Shown here in pieces: positions 26,458 through 35,558 of a stretch of DNA of 43,782 bases. The DNA is from Lachnospiraceae bacterium UBA1721 (GTDB lineage Bacteria; Bacillota; Clostridia; Lachnospirales; Lachnospiraceae). The position numbers were made by a program, and so were the translations under genes. The notes below the pieces were generated by a model. The model was not told where the DNA came from, made no database searches, and saw only the letters and a program-made list of their open reading frames with translations. The DNA lies in NCBI GenBank assembly GCA_002317155.1, contig DCIR01000021.1, positions 1 to 43,782 of the forward strand, read 5' to 3'. Position 1 is the first letter of the stretch. Each line of letters starts with the position of its first letter.

Positions 26458-26497
26458 AAAAAGGAACGAGCGGTCGAAAAAAGGAATAAGCGGTCAA
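26458..26497. repeat. Two 20-bp direct repeats beside the pseudogene
   Basis: Units 26458-26477 and 26478-26497 are identical at 17 of 20 positions and share AAAAAGGAA and AGCGGTC. They lie between the decayed Rpn-like gene and the pilus-operon terminator. They resemble the repeated ends of some insertion sequences, but no transposase for such an element is present, so this may be a leftover end. Confidence 0.55.
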
Positions 26498-26530
26498 AAA
26501 TATTATTTATTCTAAAACAAATTAACGCAA

Positions 26531-26562
26531 ATAATGGAGGTCGATTAATCGACCTCCATTAT
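26531..26562 (-). terminator. Terminator of the type IV pilus operon
   Basis: A perfect 14-bp stem (26531-26544 with 26549-26562, core GGAGGTCGA/TCGACCTCC) with a TTAA loop, 9 bases beyond the stop codon of the last pilus gene. The U-tract on the minus strand is interrupted (TTGCGTTAATTTGTTTT), so efficiency may be moderate. Confidence 0.65.
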
Positions 26563-26570
26563 AGAAACAA

Positions 26571-28733
26571 CTAGTTATAAATTAATGTAGCATAATCATG
26601 TACTTCATCACCTGAAGAAGGAAGCATTACATTATCTATTGCGATATAAGGAATCTGTGTTGCCTGATTCTGATCAGCTTTAATGAACTCATTAACAGTT
26701 AATGAGGTTTTTAAATCCAAAACCTTATACTCTTTGATACCAAAATAAGCTTTATATGAACCCTTAGCATAATTTTGGAAATTATCTACTAAGAAAGTTG
26801 ATGAGAAATAATACTCATTAGCAGCTTCATTTGAATAAATCTTAGTAGCGCTCTGACAGTTCTTCTCAACTTTAAGATTATCAGACTGATCATAAATCTT
26901 TACAAGTAAATTATTATCAATGAAGAAAGCTGTAACTGCATCTGCCTTAATATTGAAGTTAACTGCTCCACCATTATAAACTGGATTGGTATTAGAAACC
27001 TTAAGTGTAACGGCAGGCATTTCCATTCTATTACCACACTGATATATAGTCTGATAGTCTGAATTTCCTACATAAGTATATGATGCAAAAGGAGAACCTG
27101 GCTCATAAAGTGAATAAAGATTAGGATACTTAACCTTCTTATTCACTGAATCATATATAACCATTACATAATCAAACTCATATGCACTATTGGGCTCAAA
27201 CAAAATTTTTGATTCAGCCGCCTGCATTTTTGCTGCCATAGCACTATCTTCAATAGTCTGATACCATGCACTCCAAGTGCCATCATTTGTCTTATTTCTT
27301 ACTCTGTAGAACCAATGCTTGGTATATCCGGTTATTGACAAATCAAGTGCTTCTTCAAGTCCTCTCAGGCGAGATTCCTCAAATACATGAACGTACTCTT
27401 CTCCACGATGGAAACTACTACCAGCACCTTCAGCCCTATCAATCAAAATATCTAAAGATGAATAAACAACGTCAGTAGTACCATTAATAGCCTTGTAACT
27501 AGTATCCTGTCTATTAGTCTGTAAACCATCACCAGAAACACCATAAGAATGGTCTGCACGAACAGTAACAGTAACTTTCACACCATCATTAATCTTCTGC
27601 TTAACCTTAAGCTTATATCTATACTCAGCGGTAGCATTAAGATGATCCTTTGCAGCATCATAAGTGGTATAAGTCACATCATCAACTTTAATTGATTCAA
27701 GTGTTACCTCGATAACTGAATTAGGTGCTGTTTCTACTCCGTCAAGAGCCACACTATACCAAGATACAGCATAAGGATTATAATAATCACCTTTTTCGTA
27801 TTCTAATTCCTTAGCTCCATTATATACAGATCCAGCAGGGAATGTTGCAGTAATAGAATACAACTCTCCAACATCACCGGTACCAGTTGTAGAACTAGCT
27901 GCGAGATTAACACCATTTACACGTCTAACTTTAACAAGTAAAGTCTTACTATCGCTAGGAAGATTTGTCTCTGGATCCTCATACTGAGTCTCAAGGTTAA
28001 TAGAAAGTGCTTCAGATGTTTCAGCAGGTCCAACATGAACATGAATCTTATCACTATAAATCTGGTAATAAGAATCATTTACACCATTTTTCTCAGGATT
28101 AACATAAATCTTATTTCCACCAGCACCAACAAGCTGCTGATTTGATACACTACCGGTAACAGCCATTGAATAACTTACATCATAGTCCTGATTAGGTTCC
28201 ATAATGAGAATATTCTCAGCCAAAACAATAAGAACAGAACCAGACTCATCAATTACTCCATTTCTTGAAGTTGCAGTAAATGATGAATCAAAATTAACGT
28301 TGGCAACCTCTAATGAAAATGAAAAATATACACTCTGATTCTCATCATAAGAATTAACAACATCAAAATCAGTCAAATTACTTGATAACAAACCACTTCC
28401 GTTAGGACTATCAATATACAATGAACCATCAGTATATGTGATAGTAGTAACCTCATCACTTGTATCGGTGACTTTCAATATTTTATTACCGTCACCATCA
28501 ACATCATACTCAACAGACTTTGCATCAACTACCAAATTAGTTAAATAGTTGGTCAAAACCTGAGCACTCTGCTGCATTGCTACATCAGTAGTTGACTTTG
28601 AATATACTCTTGTTGAAATCAGCACTGAACTAGCAATGCCAGTTATCAATATACTGAAAACAGCAACAGTACAAATCAACTCGATCAGCGATAGACCTAA
28701 GTTATTAAGCCTAACTTTTCCCCAGTTTTTCAT
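26571..28733 (-). CDS. Very large PilW/GspJ-like minor pilin
   Basis: A 720-residue prepilin-like protein. The leader ends in NNLG, followed by LSLIELICTVAVFSILITG with Glu at mature position 5. The segment after the helix (YSKSTTDVAMQQSAQVLTNYL) resembles the PilW/GspJ start. The rest, about 600 residues, is Ser/Thr/Asp-rich beta sequence with repeated modules and no Cys pattern I recognise; GspJ and PilW are usually about 200-350 residues. The ATG has AGGAG six bases upstream. As the last gene of the operon, it would sit with the GspH-, GspI- and GspK-like proteins in a tip complex, where the extra modules could act as an adhesin (inference). Confidence 0.78.
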   Translation of the reverse strand: MKNWGKVRLNNLGLSLIELICTVAVFSILITGIASSVLISTRVYSKSTTDVAMQQSAQVLTNYLTNLVVDAKSVEYDVDGDGNKILKVTDTSDEVTTITYTDGSLYIDSPNGSGLLSSNLTDFDVVNSYDENQSVYFSFSLEVANVNFDSSFTATSRNGVIDESGSVLIVLAENILIMEPNQDYDVSYSMAVTGSVSNQQLVGAGGNKIYVNPEKNGVNDSYYQIYSDKIHVHVGPAETSEALSINLETQYEDPETNLPSDSKTLLVKVRRVNGVNLAASSTTGTGDVGELYSITATFPAGSVYNGAKELEYEKGDYYNPYAVSWYSVALDGVETAPNSVIEVTLESIKVDDVTYTTYDAAKDHLNATAEYRYKLKVKQKINDGVKVTVTVRADHSYGVSGDGLQTNRQDTSYKAINGTTDVVYSSLDILIDRAEGAGSSFHRGEEYVHVFEESRLRGLEEALDLSITGYTKHWFYRVRNKTNDGTWSAWYQTIEDSAMAAKMQAAESKILFEPNSAYEFDYVMVIYDSVNKKVKYPNLYSLYEPGSPFASYTYVGNSDYQTIYQCGNRMEMPAVTLKVSNTNPVYNGGAVNFNIKADAVTAFFIDNNLLVKIYDQSDNLKVEKNCQSATKIYSNEAANEYYFSSTFLVDNFQNYAKGSYKAYFGIKEYKVLDLKTSLTVNEFIKADQNQATQIPYIAIDNVMLPSSGDEVHDYATLIYN

Positions 28734-28759
28734 AAATTGCTCCTTCTGATAAAAAATAA

Positions 28760-29308
28760 CTAATTAGAAACACGTCCCGTAATAGGTACTATACTTACTT
28801 TATACTTTTTATTTGCTTTTGTAAAGATAAAATCGACCTCATTTACTCCAGTGGTAGTTCCAGAAGTGTAAATACTTGATCCGGCAGAGCCACTCGCAGT
28901 TACACTTTTAAGCGAACCATCTGATCTATCGAAAACAATTACAATCTTATCTCCTACCGCCATCTCAACAGGAGTTACTCCTGTATATGAATATGAACAT
29001 GTTACACTCTTAGGTCCAAGCATTACTGGATCTTTACTGACACCATTTACTGTTTCCTTACTGAACACGCCGTCAGCAGTCACATATAATTCAAGCGAAG
29101 CAGATGTTTTACCCATTGATACAGTTCTTATTCTGTCAAGGTTAGTTCTAAATCTTGCACTTGCCTTTTGTGCCGGCCTACCTGAAAGCATCCCTATACC
29201 AAATGCAGATATGCCTACCAAGACAGACATAATCGCGATAACAACAACAAGCTCTACTAAAGAAAAACCTTTATTATGTTTTCTAAACTTTGTCATTAAT
29301 CTCTTCAT
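28760..29308 (-). CDS. GspH/FimT-like minor pilin
   Basis: A 182-residue prepilin. The short basic leader ends in HNKG, followed by FSLVELVVVIAIMSVLVGI, a clear prepilin-peptidase site with Glu 5. After the helix, GRPAQKASARFRTNLDRIRTVSM fits the GspH/FimT pattern, followed by a beta-rich domain. The ATG overlaps the stop codon of the previous gene (TAATG), so translation is coupled. In type II secretion and type IV pili, GspH-like subunits link the tip complex to the major pilin. Confidence 0.82.
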   Translation of the reverse strand: MKRLMTKFRKHNKGFSLVELVVVIAIMSVLVGISAFGIGMLSGRPAQKASARFRTNLDRIRTVSMGKTSASLELYVTADGVFSKETVNGVSKDPVMLGPKSVTCSYSYTGVTPVEMAVGDKIVIVFDRSDGSLKSVTASGSAGSSIYTSGTTTGVNEVDFIFTKANKKYKVSIVPITGRVSN

Positions 29309-30090
29309 TAGCTCTTATTCCATTCAACATAAAATACATTATCAACCATCTCACCTTTAAAGAACTTGCCTGTTTCCTTAAACTTATAATCAATAGTAGG
29401 TGGTACTACTGCGAAGGAAGTGGTAATCATTGATGTATAATCATTACCGCTTACCGCCATTATACTAACAGAGGCAATCTTATCTGCGTCTTTAGAATAA
29501 TTTGTAAAATCAAACCAGCTTTCAGGAACATATACATCATATCCATTATACTCAAAATAGATTTCAGACGAAGTGCACTTATCCTTATCATATACTGCGC
29601 CGGGAAATAACTTTGCTACGACCTCTGTGTAATACTGATCTGCATCTGAAGATTTTGTAACCGATGCTGTAAATCTTTCTTTCCACAGCTTTATAAATTC
29701 AGACTCGAAGCTATCAGTAAATCTCTTCTGATATAAGGAAAGTTCTTTACGCAAATTAGTATACTCTGATGTTCCAGCTGCGAATGATGTTAACTGAACA
29801 GACAAATCAGAATAATATGAATAATCAGAAATAACCTCATTGAAGGCATTTTCTGAAGCAGCATTAACATCAATGATAATCTGTGATCTTAATAATTCGA
29901 CCACCTCTTCGGCTCCATAGAAAGATTCTTTAGTCATATAATCAGATACCTTCATCTGATAATTGATTCCGGAAACATATAATAAAATTGTACCCATAAT
30001 ACTGATGAACGATACAATTACTATTACAGAAACAATCGCAGAACCCTTATTCTTTTGCTTCTTCAATTCTCTTACGAAAAAACCAATCAT
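29308..30090 (-). CDS. GspK/PilX-like minor pilin
   Basis: A 260-residue protein with a basic leader ending in KNKG, followed by SAIVSVIVIVSFISIMGTI. It lacks Glu at mature position 5, as is characteristic of GspK, which sits at the very tip of the pseudopilus. After the helix, KVSDYMTKESFYGAEEVVELL resembles the conserved GspK/PilX region, in which an Ala-Glu pair follows the helix. The ATG has GGAG six bases upstream. The operon order with GspI-, GspH- and GspJ-like genes supports assignment to the tip complex. Clostridial relatives have been named PilK. Confidence 0.72.
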   Translation of the reverse strand: MIGFFVRELKKQKNKGSAIVSVIVIVSFISIMGTILLYVSGINYQMKVSDYMTKESFYGAEEVVELLRSQIIIDVNAASENAFNEVISDYSYYSDLSVQLTSFAAGTSEYTNLRKELSLYQKRFTDSFESEFIKLWKERFTASVTKSSDADQYYTEVVAKLFPGAVYDKDKCTSSEIYFEYNGYDVYVPESWFDFTNYSKDADKIASVSIMAVSGNDYTSMITTSFAVVPPTIDYKFKETGKFFKGEMVDNVFYVEWNKS

Positions 30091-30138
30091 ATTATTCTCC
30101 GTATACTAGCCATTGACTGAATACATTACCTAATAAAA

Positions 30139-31542
30139 CTAATATTTTATATTATCAACTATAGTAGCCTGAACATTTGCCCTAGCATCATCAAAATCAA
30201 TCGCATCAGCTGCTGCATATGTTGTAATAGCTGTTAAATCTCCAGCCTCTCCATGTCCGAAAATATATACATCAAGTACACATACCAACTGATTATTACT
30301 AAGAGCTGATGAATCAAGAGCACTACCAATTTTTAGAAATCCTGTAGTGGTATGAGCAACTATCTGACTTCCAGATTCTGAAGATTTATAAATATTAGAA
30401 TCAACATTGCCGGTAATGCCAGTCTGAAAATAACTTGATGTCTCTGCTCCAGGCTGAATTTTTAATGTATAAACATCATCATAATTCGCATATTTAACTA
30501 TATCTTCATCAGTTTTTACAGAAGCTTTCTTCTGCTTATATATATTCATATCAATCTTCTTAACACTATTAAAAATAGTAATAGTGTCACCATTAAGCTT
30601 CACAGGAACATACTGACTAACAGATCCACTAACATATCCTGTATGCACCTGAACAGAATCTGCTCCATCATAAATAGGATAATAGAAATAACTAATACTA
30701 TTTAAGTCATCAACAAATGTCTCGCTCTGGAGTTTTGTATTATATGAACTAGTACTAGCAGTAACATTAACAACAATCGATCCACTAGTAGAAGTCAAAT
30801 TAGAAGAGGCATCCATATCTTTGAATTCTACATCAAATCTATATTTACTCTCATAGGTCACCTTGTAATCAGCAGGATCCGAAGGATCAGCAGCCATAAA
30901 TTTAAATACATTATCACGAGTAACCTTTATATTCGTCACACAAGGATTATTCCATGAATCTGCAATATATAAAGTTCTCTGATTGTCAATAGCATTAGCA
31001 ACAGTTATCAAAATATCACTATATAAAGTAACATCTTGTGAGATAACGCAAGTATCTTCAGGTCCATTAAATAATCCAGTACTAGTATAATCATATGCAG
31101 TAGGATTTGATGTTGGATCATATGTGATATTACCGGATGTAACCTTTACTACTGCATCATATCTATCATTACTACCGGCAGTAGTAAGATTACTGTACAA
31201 ATAATACCCTGTTCCATCATTGCTTGTCACCAATTTAGGAATGTACGCCTCAGTATAATCACTACGTGAACTATTAAGTACATCCTGGCCACTTATTGTA
31301 GCATCAGCGCTAACAATCTTTTGCATCAATGTATTGATATCATCGGCCTTATAGGTCTCAATAACGTCCTGTGCAACATTAGTAGCCTTCTGACGCATTT
31401 TTGCCTTAGCAGTATACTTATAGCAAAATGAAAATGTATTCAATAAAGGAATAATACATATTGAAAGTATAACTATTGAAACAATACATTCAATCAATGT
31501 CATACCTTTATTATTATTTTTTATATTTGTATTCTCTTTCAT
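30139..31542 (-). CDS. PilV/GspI-like minor pilin, enlarged
   Basis: A 467-residue prepilin. The leader MKENTNIKNNNKG is followed by MTLIECIVSIVILSICIIP, with Glu at mature position 5. TLIE(C/V) starts of this type are typical for PilV and GspI proteins. After the helix comes KAKMRQKATNVAQDVIETYK, then about 400 residues of Ser/Thr/Asn/Tyr-rich beta sequence, much larger than the usual 120-200 residues. AAGGA six bases before the ATG supports the start. It lies between pilO and the GspK-like gene. The extra domain could be exposed at the fibre tip (inference). Confidence 0.78.
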   Translation of the reverse strand: MKENTNIKNNNKGMTLIECIVSIVILSICIIPLLNTFSFCYKYTAKAKMRQKATNVAQDVIETYKADDINTLMQKIVSADATISGQDVLNSSRSDYTEAYIPKLVTSNDGTGYYLYSNLTTAGSNDRYDAVVKVTSGNITYDPTSNPTAYDYTSTGLFNGPEDTCVISQDVTLYSDILITVANAIDNQRTLYIADSWNNPCVTNIKVTRDNVFKFMAADPSDPADYKVTYESKYRFDVEFKDMDASSNLTSTSGSIVVNVTASTSSYNTKLQSETFVDDLNSISYFYYPIYDGADSVQVHTGYVSGSVSQYVPVKLNGDTITIFNSVKKIDMNIYKQKKASVKTDEDIVKYANYDDVYTLKIQPGAETSSYFQTGITGNVDSNIYKSSESGSQIVAHTTTGFLKIGSALDSSALSNNQLVCVLDVYIFGHGEAGDLTAITTYAAADAIDFDDARANVQATIVDNIKY

Positions 31543-31592
31543 ATTGTATCCTTACACATACCCAAGCAAAATACTTTTAGTGACAAAATCAA

Positions 31593-32318
31593 TTACTGAG
31601 CATCCTCTTCATCTTCTACTAACAAAAGACTTGTATTAGTGAAGATATTACCAGTACCAGCCTCATAATCATAAAGTTCAGGAGTAACATACTCTTTATC
31701 AAGACCCTCTACATAATAATATCCAACATTAAGTGTACCAGCGAGAAGACCTGTCTGCTCATCAAGATGATACACTAATGACTGAATGTTGACATTATAT
31801 TTGCTTGCAAAAATCTCAGCAATAACGTCCTTCAAGGTAGAATAACCAAGCTCATTGTTATATGAAGACTTAGCAACTCTAAACTTAATAGCATTTGTAA
31901 ACTCTTCTGATTCTACCTTGGTAATAACATCCTGAGGTACTTCAAAAATTGTCTCTGGATCTTCCATAACAATCTGAGTAAAAATCATCTCTTGGAAATA
32001 TTCATCATTTGCAGCTTCATCAATAGCCACCGCTTCCATAATAACATCTTCGACAAGTATATTAGAATCATACTTGCTAAGGATATTAGAAGATTCCTTA
32101 AGCATAATCTCAGTATCAGCAGCATTCTGTTCCCTGTTATCATAATAAGTCTGAAGAGAACCTATATGAATTCGAATAGTCTCATTTTCTTGTTCAAGAC
32201 GGCCAACACTATCCACAATATTGGTATACGGCACAAAATAAAACAATAATCCTAAAGCAATACAAAGAACTAATACAGCTCCAAATAAATATTTATCATT
32301 AAACTGTTTGAGTTTCAT
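31593..32318 (-). CDS. pilO: PilO-like pilus assembly protein
   Basis: A 241-residue bitopic membrane protein. A short cytoplasmic start (MKLKQFNDKYLFG) and one helix (about 12-31) are followed by a coiled-coil segment (about 36-80, LEQENETIRIHIGSLQTYY) and a ferredoxin-like outer domain. This is the usual PilO layout. PilO pairs with PilN and forms the alignment ring between the cytoplasmic motor and the fibre. Sequence identity in this family is low, so the call relies on topology, length and the position directly after the PilM-PilN gene. GGAGG seven bases before the ATG supports the start. Confidence 0.78.
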   Translation of the reverse strand: MKLKQFNDKYLFGAVLVLCIALGLLFYFVPYTNIVDSVGRLEQENETIRIHIGSLQTYYDNREQNAADTEIMLKESSNILSKYDSNILVEDVIMEAVAIDEAANDEYFQEMIFTQIVMEDPETIFEVPQDVITKVESEEFTNAIKFRVAKSSYNNELGYSTLKDVIAEIFASKYNVNIQSLVYHLDEQTGLLAGTLNVGYYYVEGLDKEYVTPELYDYEAGTGNIFTNTSLLLVEDEEDAQ

Positions 32319-32346
32319 AACAAAGCCTCCGCTAATAATCTATTAC

Positions 32347-34149
32347 CTACTGTGTAATAGTACTAAATTCTGACTGATAATAATAACCGGTGATAGTAAA
32401 CTCAACATAATTAAGCACTTTATTAACAAATGCGCTCTCTACATACTCACCCTCTTCGTCAATTTCGGCAGTACCAGTAATCTCAACCTCAACCTCATTA
32501 CCCAACTCATCTGTATAAGTATAAGTAAGAGTTCCATCATCATCTTTTTCTGCTTCAGGTTCATACCAATTCTCATTAATAGAACTTACGGTAACAGTAT
32601 AAAGAGAATCAAAATTTCTAATTTTATTAATCAATGCAGCTGCAACAGCCTGATCCGGTACTCTGATAGACATCGACACAGCACTAGAGCTTGATGAAAA
32701 ATTAGTAATCATCGAATCTGCCGGCATAGTATTTTCAAGTTCATCAAAGAACAAAAGTATATTATCATTAGGATTCTCAATAGCTTTATCACCAACAACA
32801 ACAGCATTATAGAATGTTAAAGTATTAATATACTTATTATATATAGCTTCTGCCTCTACATACTTCTTCTCAGTCTCGATAAGTTGTTTCTGTTCCGACT
32901 CTAATGACTGTTTAGCAATTAATTTGGGGAGGTACATAACAGCACATACTATTAATGCAAGCGCAGCAACAAGAATTGTTAATAACTTAAAGTTGATTGT
33001 TGAAACAAGTTTTCTATCTTCTTTAGCCTTACTATAAAGTCCAATAGGTCCCATTGCAGCACCTATAGTAGCTGCATATCCGGGGAAATCGCCATTATCA
33101 CCAAGAGCTGCCCACTGTACTTCTTCAAGTTTCTTGAGCATATTGGTCTTAATACCCATTTCTGTTGTAAAGAGTACATCGAGATCTACGAAAGTTCCAC
33201 CAAGACCACAGATAAAGATACTATCAATCGGTACAGCAAATCTTGAATTATAGAAGTCTACAACACGCGAAACAGCGCTAATAAGCTGACTTACATTTCT
33301 GGTAACGGCACATCTAGCTTCATTAATCTGAATACCGCCGCCCTTTCTGATAGAACCATCATCTCCACCTTCACCTACTACTGACTTGGCAGTATCTGAA
33401 AGGCTATCAAGGATACACTTATTTGTCTTAACATACTTACAAGCTTCGTCGTAAAATCTTACACCAAAAGCCTGCTGATTAACTACTTCCTGAATTACTT
33501 CTTCAATACCGTAGTTAACATTTCTCTGAAGTAAAAGATTCTGCTTATCTACAATAGTAATAGAGGTCTGCTTTTCCTCTACCTTCAAAATCATCGAGCA
33601 CTTATCAGCCTCTTCATTCTTGAATGCCTGATAAATAGAGTTACCTACATAGTCAACCTGGATAAGTGTAAGTCCACAGGTCTTAGCAAGTCCTTCATAC
33701 GCTCTAATCATGTCCTTATCAGCTGCTACGATAAGCACACGATACTTACCCATATTTTCGCCTTCCTTAGTGATTCTCTCAAGAGGAAGGGTTGCGACCT
33801 CATACTGCGAAAGGTCTATAGGGAAATATTCACTAAGATTCAACTTTACAGTAGAATCTATCATATTCGGCTTAACGGGCGGAATCATTACCTCTCTGGT
33901 AAGAATCTTACTAGAAGTAATGGTAAAGATAACATTCTTAGATCCATTCATATTGTTATCTTGAACCGCTTTCTGGATAGCTACAGCGAGTGCATTAGAA
34001 TTAGTATTAATGTAGCCATCATTATAAGAACCTTCAGGTGTATTAATCGTAACATGACGATATACCTTAGGTTTTTTAGTCTGATAATCCATCTGCACAA
34101 TACGTGTGATGGCATTTCCGATTTCAATTGCTATTACTTTATTAGCCAT
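32347..34149 (-). CDS. pilMN: PilM-PilN fusion protein
   Basis: A 600-residue fusion. Residues about 1-350 are the actin-like cytoplasmic protein PilM: IAIEIGNAITRIVQMD (phosphate-1-like), then SIFICGLGGTFVDLD and YAATIGAAMGP at the end of the fold. A membrane helix follows (about 385-405), then a coiled coil and an outer ferredoxin-like domain as in PilN (about 440-600). Normally PilM binds a short cytoplasmic peptide at the PilN N-terminus; here that contact is covalent. Fused PilMN is known from Clostridioides difficile (from memory), so this is a clostridial feature rather than new. GAGG lies eight bases before the ATG. The helper ring PilM/N/O carries no outer-membrane part here, as expected. 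Confidence 0.85.
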   Translation of the reverse strand: MANKVIAIEIGNAITRIVQMDYQTKKPKVYRHVTINTPEGSYNDGYINTNSNALAVAIQKAVQDNNMNGSKNVIFTITSSKILTREVMIPPVKPNMIDSTVKLNLSEYFPIDLSQYEVATLPLERITKEGENMGKYRVLIVAADKDMIRAYEGLAKTCGLTLIQVDYVGNSIYQAFKNEEADKCSMILKVEEKQTSITIVDKQNLLLQRNVNYGIEEVIQEVVNQQAFGVRFYDEACKYVKTNKCILDSLSDTAKSVVGEGGDDGSIRKGGGIQINEARCAVTRNVSQLISAVSRVVDFYNSRFAVPIDSIFICGLGGTFVDLDVLFTTEMGIKTNMLKKLEEVQWAALGDNGDFPGYAATIGAAMGPIGLYSKAKEDRKLVSTINFKLLTILVAALALIVCAVMYLPKLIAKQSLESEQKQLIETEKKYVEAEAIYNKYINTLTFYNAVVVGDKAIENPNDNILLFFDELENTMPADSMITNFSSSSSAVSMSIRVPDQAVAAALINKIRNFDSLYTVTVSSINENWYEPEAEKDDDGTLTYTYTDELGNEVEVEITGTAEIDEEGEYVESAFVNKVLNYVEFTITGYYYQSEFSTITQ

Positions 34150-34232
34150 GACTGGTCCTCACAATTTATTTATTGTTGGAAAAACTTAAGATTATTAGAA
34201 TCTTCAAAAAAATTAAACCGTTAGGAATTATC

Positions 34233-35000
34233 TCAATGAGATCCTAACAATGCTGCATACCATGAAATTAGATACTTACCTACAAAAATAGATATCATAA
34301 CCCCGGCTGAAAGGTAAGGGCCCATGGCAAGTACATGATCTTTCTTCGATACCTTCATACGAATAATATGAATAACCGAACCAAGTATACATCCAAATAC
34401 AAAACCAAGTAAATTATAATCCCATCCGAGGAGCAATCCTGTAGCTGCCATTAACTTGACATCTCCTCCACCAATTGCTCTTCCTTTGGATATGAAAAAA
34501 ATCAAAAAAAGTACCATTGATACTGATACAAGCCCGATCACGTAGTATAACCAATTTTTATAATCAGTAGCTACGCGAACGAGCCCTAGTATCAATATGA
34601 AAATGTTAAAACCTATTGGAATTTCAAAGGTTCTAAAGTCTATAACGCTCAATGCAAGTAATGCACTAAACAAAAAACAATAGAGTAGGGATTCTATAGA
34701 TAAACCGAACCTTATGAAAATAAGTAGCCAGAAGATTCCGTTCAGTGCCTCAATAATCGGATACTGAACAGATATCTTCTGTCCACATTTTCGACACTTA
34801 CCTCGAAGAAACAGCCAGCTGAATAACGGTATTAAATCATACCACTGAAGCTGATATTCGCATTTCATGCAATGCGATCTCTTGATTGCAATATTCTCTT
34901 TTTTAGGAATTCTATAAATCAGCACATTCAAGAATGAACCAATAATGATTCCGTATAAGAAAAATGCTAATCCAATTACTATCATCAACGAAGTAGGCAT
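34233..35000 (-). CDS. pilD: Prepilin peptidase / N-methyltransferase
   Basis: A 255-residue polytopic membrane enzyme of peptidase family A24 that cuts class III leaders after Gly and methylates the new N-terminus. The catalytic Asp residues are Asp 121 in VIDFRT and Asp 180 in the GGGDVK motif. An N-terminal cytoplasmic domain has two Cys pairs, HCMKCEYQ and KCRKCGQK, which bind zinc and go with methyltransferase activity. GSFLNVLIYRIP near the start is another hallmark. GAGG seven bases before the ATG supports the start. It is the only such enzyme in the window and would process all six prepilin-like proteins here, including the distant one at 17417. Confidence 0.94.
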   Translation of the reverse strand: MPTSLMIVIGLAFFLYGIIIGSFLNVLIYRIPKKENIAIKRSHCMKCEYQLQWYDLIPLFSWLFLRGKCRKCGQKISVQYPIIEALNGIFWLLIFIRFGLSIESLLYCFLFSALLALSVIDFRTFEIPIGFNIFILILGLVRVATDYKNWLYYVIGLVSVSMVLFLIFFISKGRAIGGGDVKLMAATGLLLGWDYNLLGFVFGCILGSVIHIIRMKVSKKDHVLAMGPYLSAGVMISIFVGKYLISWYAALLGSH

Positions 35001-35014
35001 CTCAAAACCTCAAC

Positions 35015-35461
35015 TTACTCGAAAGCTGCGATAAGCTTCTTGTTAGGCTTCTTGGTGTTCTGAGTAGAAAGTGAACCATCAACAGTCCACTTGAAATTGC
35101 TATCATCATATGTAGCATTTCCTGAAGGCCATCCCTTAGACTTAAGAACAGTTGTGTTAAGTCCTACATCAGCAACCTTATCCTTAACCTTAGTATTTCC
35201 ATCAACCTTAATGCTACCAGATGCACCGCCAGTAACAACAATCTTCGCACCAGCAGCGTCTTCACCATCAGCCATAACATCAGCAACTGCAGCTTCTACA
35301 GCAGCCTTGTACTCAGCAAGGTTATCAATATCAGTAGACTGTCTTGATGACTCTACATACTTGATAAACTGAGGTGCAAGTACACCAACGAGAACTGCCA
35401 TAATAGCAATAACGATGATGAGCTCTACGAGTGAAAAACCTTTGTTCATGTTCTTTTTCAT
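35015..35461 (-). CDS. pilA: Major type IV pilin
   Basis: A 148-residue prepilin. A short leader MKKNMNKG is followed by FSLVELIIVIAIMAVLVGV with Glu 5, then a continuous helix and a small C-terminal domain rich in Gly, Asp and Lys with no Cys pair. Size, position directly after pilC and the small simple domain fit the fibre subunit. The ATG at 35461 was chosen because it begins the standard leader and GGAG lies nine bases upstream; a longer open frame upstream has no family resemblance. An out-of-frame ATG five bases upstream, inside the leader region, could slightly lower initiation. The 97-base gap before it is the largest inside the upstream part of the operon and may hold a separate promoter or an RNA element. 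Confidence 0.9.
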   Translation of the reverse strand: MKKNMNKGFSLVELIIVIAIMAVLVGVLAPQFIKYVESSRQSTDIDNLAEYKAAVEAAVADVMADGEDAAGAKIVVTGGASGSIKVDGNTKVKDKVADVGLNTTVLKSKGWPSGNATYDDSNFKWTVDGSLSTQNTKKPNKKLIAAFE

Positions 35462-35558
35462 AACATAAATCTCCTTTTCCTTTTTTGTTCTGGGCTTATG
35501 CCCGTTTCCTTTTTTATCATAATCGATGTCCCTACACACCGAATATAACCAATACAAA

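Noticed and set aside
32347..34149. Division protein FtsA instead of PilM
   Set aside because: The protein continues into a membrane helix and a PilN-like domain and lies in a pilus operon.
34188..34204. AAGATT/AATCTT hairpin between pilD and pilMN with a following T-run
   Set aside because: The stem is only six AT-rich pairs; read-through is expected in an operon, so it is not called a terminator.
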